Part shown: positions 61,421-64,000 of the stretch, in pieces
How the letters are laid out: the number at the start of each line of letters is the position of its first letter
How positions within the stretch are numbered: the stretch's first letter is position 1
Translations under genes and position numbers: made by a program
Notes under the pieces: model-generated
The model's input: only the letters and a program-made list of their open reading frames with translations
Told to the model about the DNA's origin: nothing
Database searches by the model: none
NCBI GenBank assembly: GCA_002412965.1
Contig: DHWB01000002.1
Span: forward strand, 12,240 to 76,239
Source: Desulfomicrobium sp. UBA5193
GTDB taxonomy: Bacteria > Desulfobacterota > Desulfovibrionia > Desulfovibrionales > Desulfomicrobiaceae
Direction: 5' to 3'
DNA: 64,000 nucleotides

Positions 61421-62416
61421 TCAAGAGTGGGAAAATTTGACCCGGCCCTGACCCAGCACATCGTGCATGTGCACCATGCCGGCCAGGGTGTGGTCCGGGG
61501 CGACCACGGGCAGAACGGTGATGGCTCTGGACTCCATGAGATCAAGGACTTCGGCGGCCTGTTGTCCCGGAACCGCGTACAGGGGGGACGGATTCATGAC
61601 GGAGTTGACCACGGAATCCATGTCCAGCCTGCCCGCGCAAACGAGACGGCGCACATCGCCGTCGGTCAAAAGGCCCAGCAGGTGCCCCCCGCCGTCCAGC
61701 ACGCACACGCAACCCAGGCGGCCGTCATTGAGAACCTCCAGAGCCTGCGCCAGTGATGCCCCGCTGGGTACGACCGGCAACTGGGACGCACGCATCAGCT
61801 CTTCCACGCGCCGGACCAGCCGCTGACCCAGCGCCCCTCCGGGATGGAACCGGCGAAAATCATCCAGGGCGAAGGATTTCCAGTCGATGAGGCAGACCGC
61901 CAGGGCGTCCCCCACGGCCAGAGTCGCCGTGGTGCTGGCCGTCGGGGCGACCCCCAGCGGACAGGCTTCGCAGGGCACGGAGGTGTCGATGACCACGTCG
62001 GAGAGCCGGGCCATGGTCGAATGCATTCCTCCGGTCAGGGAGATGACATGCCCGGCCAAGCTCTTGAGGCTGGGCAGGATGTTGTTCAGCTCGTCGGTCT
62101 CGCCGGAATTGGAGATGGCCACGATGACGTCTTCCCGGCGGATCATGCCCAGATCGCCGTGAGCCCCTTCCACCGGATGCAGGAAAAAGGACGGGGTTCC
62201 GGTGCTGCTGAGGGTCGCCGCGATCTTGCGCCCGACCAGGCCGGATTTGCCCAGACCGGTGACCACCACCCGGCCCGCGCACCCGGCCATGATCTCCAGG
62301 GCGCGCACAAAGGATTCATCCAACCGGTCACGCACGGCGGCCAAACCCCGGGCCTCGATATCGAGCACCTCCCGGGCCTTGGCCAGCCAGTCCGTCTGCG
62401 GGGAGCGCACTGTCAT
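61421..62416 (-). CDS. kdsD: D-arabinose-5-phosphate isomerase (KdsD/KpsF), SIS + CBS
   Basis: The 331-residue protein has an N-terminal SIS domain (VVVTGLGKSGLVGRKIAATLSSTGTPSFFLH, then AISNSGETDE) and two C-terminal CBS domains (from about 205). This is the full KdsD/KpsF plan. It isomerises ribulose-5-phosphate to arabinose-5-phosphate, the precursor of Kdo in lipopolysaccharide. It follows purF directly, with start and purF stop adjacent, so the two are probably co-transcribed. Kdo synthesis genes are not in view. Confidence 0.93.
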   Translation of the reverse strand: MTVRSPQTDWLAKAREVLDIEARGLAAVRDRLDESFVRALEIMAGCAGRVVVTGLGKSGLVGRKIAATLSSTGTPSFFLHPVEGAHGDLGMIRREDVIVAISNSGETDELNNILPSLKSLAGHVISLTGGMHSTMARLSDVVIDTSVPCEACPLGVAPTASTTATLAVGDALAVCLIDWKSFALDDFRRFHPGGALGQRLVRRVEELMRASQLPVVPSGASLAQALEVLNDGRLGCVCVLDGGGHLLGLLTDGDVRRLVCAGRLDMDSVVNSVMNPSPLYAVPGQQAAEVLDLMESRAITVLPVVAPDHTLAGMVHMHDVLGQGRVKFSHS

Positions 62417-63808
62417 CTAGCAGCACTCCAGGGACAATTTGCCCACGCCCTCGTCGGGCAGGACCGGATAGGCCCCGTTGAAGCAGGCCAGACAGAAGTT
62501 TTCAGGCCCGCGCACGGCTTTCAAAAGCCCGCCGATGGTGATGTAGTGCAGGCTGTCGAGGCCGAGATAACGCCCGATGTCGGCCACGGAATGGTTGGCC
62601 GCGATGAGCTCGCCCTTGGAGGAAAAGTCGATGCCGTAATAGCAGGGGTAGCGGATCGGCGGGCAGCTGACGCGCATGTGAATTTCCTTGGCGCCCAGCT
62701 CGCGCAGTTGCTTGACGCGGGTGCGGATGGTCGTGCCGCGCACGATGGAATCCTCGACGATGACCACGCGCTTGCCCTTGATCATGGACTTCACGGGGTT
62801 GAGCTTCACGCGCACCGAAAAATCGCGCATGCCCTGGGTCGGCTGGATGAAGGTCCGGCCCACATAGTGGTTGCGGATCATGCAGGCCTCAAACGGCAGG
62901 CCCGACTCTTGGGCGTAGCCCACCGCCGCGTACACGCCGGAATCCGGGAAGGGCATGACGAAATCCCCGTCTACCGGACACTCCTGGGCCAGGATCTTGC
63001 CCATGGTCTTGCGGGCGTTGTAGACTTCCTGGTCGAAAACCAGGGAATCGGGACGGGCGAAATATATGAGTTCGAAAATGCAGGAGCTCTGCTTCTCCGC
63101 CGGTTCCATGTAGCGGTGCGACATCATCCGGCCATCCTCGATGACCAGCATCTCACCCGGATCCAGACAGCGCAGGTATTCGGCCTCAAGCAGGTCGAAG
63201 GCGCAGGTTTCGGAGGCCAGCACATAGGCATCCCCGACACGTCCCAGGGACAGGGGGCGAAAACCCCAGGGGTCACGCACGGCGATGAGCTTCTGGTTGA
63301 CCATGAAGAGCAGGCTGTAGGAGCCCTGGATGCGGCTGCAGGCCTTGGCGATGGCCTCTTCGGGGGTGCCGCCGTTCATGTACTTGGCCACCAGGTGCAT
63401 GATGACTTCGCTGTCCATGGTGGTCTGGAAAATGGTGCCCTGGTTTTCCAGCTCTTCACGCAGGGAGATGGTGTTGACCAGGTTGCCGTTGTGGGCCAAC
63501 GCCAGATTCATGCCCTTGTAGGTGACCTTGAAAGGCTGGGCGTTGCGGATCAGCGAGGCTCCGGTGGTGGAATAGCGGATGTGGCCCATGGCCACACTGC
63601 CCTTGAGCTGATGCCCCAGATGGCGCTCCTGAAACACGTCGGCGACAAGACCCATGCCGCGCTGTTCGCGAATGGTCTGGCCATCCCAGGTGATGATGCC
63701 GGCGCTCTCCTGTCCGCGATGCTGCAGGGCGTAGAGGCCGAAATAGGTCATGCGCGCCGCTTCCGGATGCCCATAAATTCCAAATAAACCGCAAGCTTCC
63801 TTTTTCAT
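62417..63808 (-). CDS. purF: Amidophosphoribosyltransferase PurF (Fe-S type)
   Basis: The 463-residue protein has a short propeptide (MKKEA) before the nucleophile Cys6 (CGLFGIYG), and the PRPP loop VVIVEDSIVRGTTIRT. Four cysteines match the 4Fe-4S ligands of the B. subtilis-type enzyme: SSCIFE, YPCYYG and NFCLACF. It makes 5-phosphoribosylamine, the first committed step of purine synthesis. Propeptide cleavage and cluster insertion are expected to mature it. It stands between a probable carB and kdsD. Confidence 0.96.
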   Translation of the reverse strand: MKKEACGLFGIYGHPEAARMTYFGLYALQHRGQESAGIITWDGQTIREQRGMGLVADVFQERHLGHQLKGSVAMGHIRYSTTGASLIRNAQPFKVTYKGMNLALAHNGNLVNTISLREELENQGTIFQTTMDSEVIMHLVAKYMNGGTPEEAIAKACSRIQGSYSLLFMVNQKLIAVRDPWGFRPLSLGRVGDAYVLASETCAFDLLEAEYLRCLDPGEMLVIEDGRMMSHRYMEPAEKQSSCIFELIYFARPDSLVFDQEVYNARKTMGKILAQECPVDGDFVMPFPDSGVYAAVGYAQESGLPFEACMIRNHYVGRTFIQPTQGMRDFSVRVKLNPVKSMIKGKRVVIVEDSIVRGTTIRTRVKQLRELGAKEIHMRVSCPPIRYPCYYGIDFSSKGELIAANHSVADIGRYLGLDSLHYITIGGLLKAVRGPENFCLACFNGAYPVLPDEGVGKLSLECC

Positions 63809-63844
63809 ATTGGTTCACGTTCCGTGTAGGTGTTCTTGAATGTG

Positions 63845-63878
63845 CAAAAGCCCAGGGCCGCGAATGGCCCTGAGCTTT
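63845..63878 (-). terminator. Hairpin between the carB-like end and purF
   Basis: On the minus strand AAAGCTCAGGGCC pairs with GGCCCTGGGCTTT (one G-U) around ATTCGC and is followed by a single further T before GCAC. It lies 34 bases after the upstream gene's stop. Confidence 0.7.
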
Positions 63879-63911
63879 GCACCAAAATCCCTGATCTCCG
63901 CGAGGCGGAGG

Positions 63912-64000
63912 TTAGAAATCCCGGCCAGGCTCCTTGTAGTACTCCTGCAGGCATTTCACATCGAGCCCGGCGGTGCTGCGCTCCTTGATGGCCATGGCCA
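63912..64000 (-). CDS. carB: Probable C-terminal end of carbamoyl-phosphate synthase large subunit
   Basis: The last 28 codons before a TAA read MAIKERSTAGLDVKCLQEYY followed by KEPGRDF. The AIxxxSTAGLDVKxLQEYY ending is typical of the regulatory-domain C-terminus of CarB. Only the extreme end lies in the window, so the assignment rests on this short match and on the nucleotide-synthesis neighbour purF. The rest continues past base 64000. Confidence 0.6.
   Translation of the reverse strand, partial: AMAIKERSTAGLDVKCLQEYYKEPGRDF

Noticed and set aside
61844..63787. 647-codon plus-strand ORF opposite kdsD and purF
   Set aside because: It runs antisense across two well-supported genes and has the His/Gln/Gly/Val-rich composition of a GC-rich shadow frame.

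Overview
The window is a bacterial chromosome segment. The gene content suggests a sulfate-reducer-like member of the Desulfovibrionales (Deltaproteobacteria/Desulfobacterota): an STT3/PglB-type oligosaccharyltransferase, folate-dependent TrmFO, FolE2, NikR, a GH57/DUF3536 protein, U32 and MEMO1 proteins, and a GC-rich core. The taxonomic call is inference; there is no rRNA. I saw no tRNA, rRNA, CRISPR array or complete transposase gene.

Positions 1-22000 are one long minus-strand glycan locus, read from about 22 kb down to 1. It opens with a winged-helix/degenerate nucleotidyltransferase regulator and a MntA/HepT-like pair. A Wzx-like flippase, an FkbM methyltransferase, a metallo-beta-lactamase/GT2 fusion, a CMP-sugar synthetase, a 2-hydroxyacid dehydrogenase, an SDR, a DUF115/MAF-like protein, methyltransferases, a cupin, a DegT aminotransferase, three glycosyltransferases and an epimerase follow. 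The locus ends with an N-glycosylation core: STT3/PglB oligosaccharyltransferase, PglC-like phosphoglycosyltransferase and PglD-like acyltransferase. After these come a free acyl carrier protein, a FabG-like reductase and a ketoacyl-ACP synthase III that runs off the left edge. Many genes overlap by ATGA. AT-rich blocks (about 1-2.3, 7.3-8.1, 11.6-14.9 and 16.5-20.5 kb) alternate with more GC-rich ones, so the locus looks like a mosaic built by transfer. My best functional reading is that the terminal KAS III/ketoreductase/ACP set makes a short 3-hydroxyacyl-ACP that the PglD-like enzyme puts on an amino sugar before PglB moves the glycan to protein.

Positions 22-37 kb hold mixed core genes: a ComEA-like secreted HhH protein, a U32/RlhA-like protein, a receiver-TPR protein, an RluA-type pseudouridine synthase, a lipoprotein, an NhaA homologue lacking the Asp-Asp pair, a P2-type ATPase, TrmFO, a GH57 protein, an apparently split RdgC and an RHH-PilZ fusion.

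Positions 37-45 kb hold a BMP-type (purine nucleoside-like) ABC transporter operon with an embedded xanthine/guanine phosphoribosyltransferase and a strong intrinsic-terminator hairpin inside the first permease gene. It is followed by a methyltransferase, NikR, FolE2 and a lone FlgC-like rod protein.

Positions 45-64 kb hold Hsp33, SfsA, an NtrC-type activator with a GAFTHA loop, a 1030-residue TPR protein, a MEMO1-like protein, FolD, enolase, CoaX, a Trm112-like protein, TatD, a DUF4911 protein, an M24 aminopeptidase, a nucleoside-recognition membrane protein, PBP1A, a YkgJ-type cysteine-cluster protein, KdsD, PurF and the end of a probable CarB. Intergenic gaps carry dispersed palindromic repeats, including a 130-bp MITE-like element flanked by a 9-bp direct repeat at 4993-5140.
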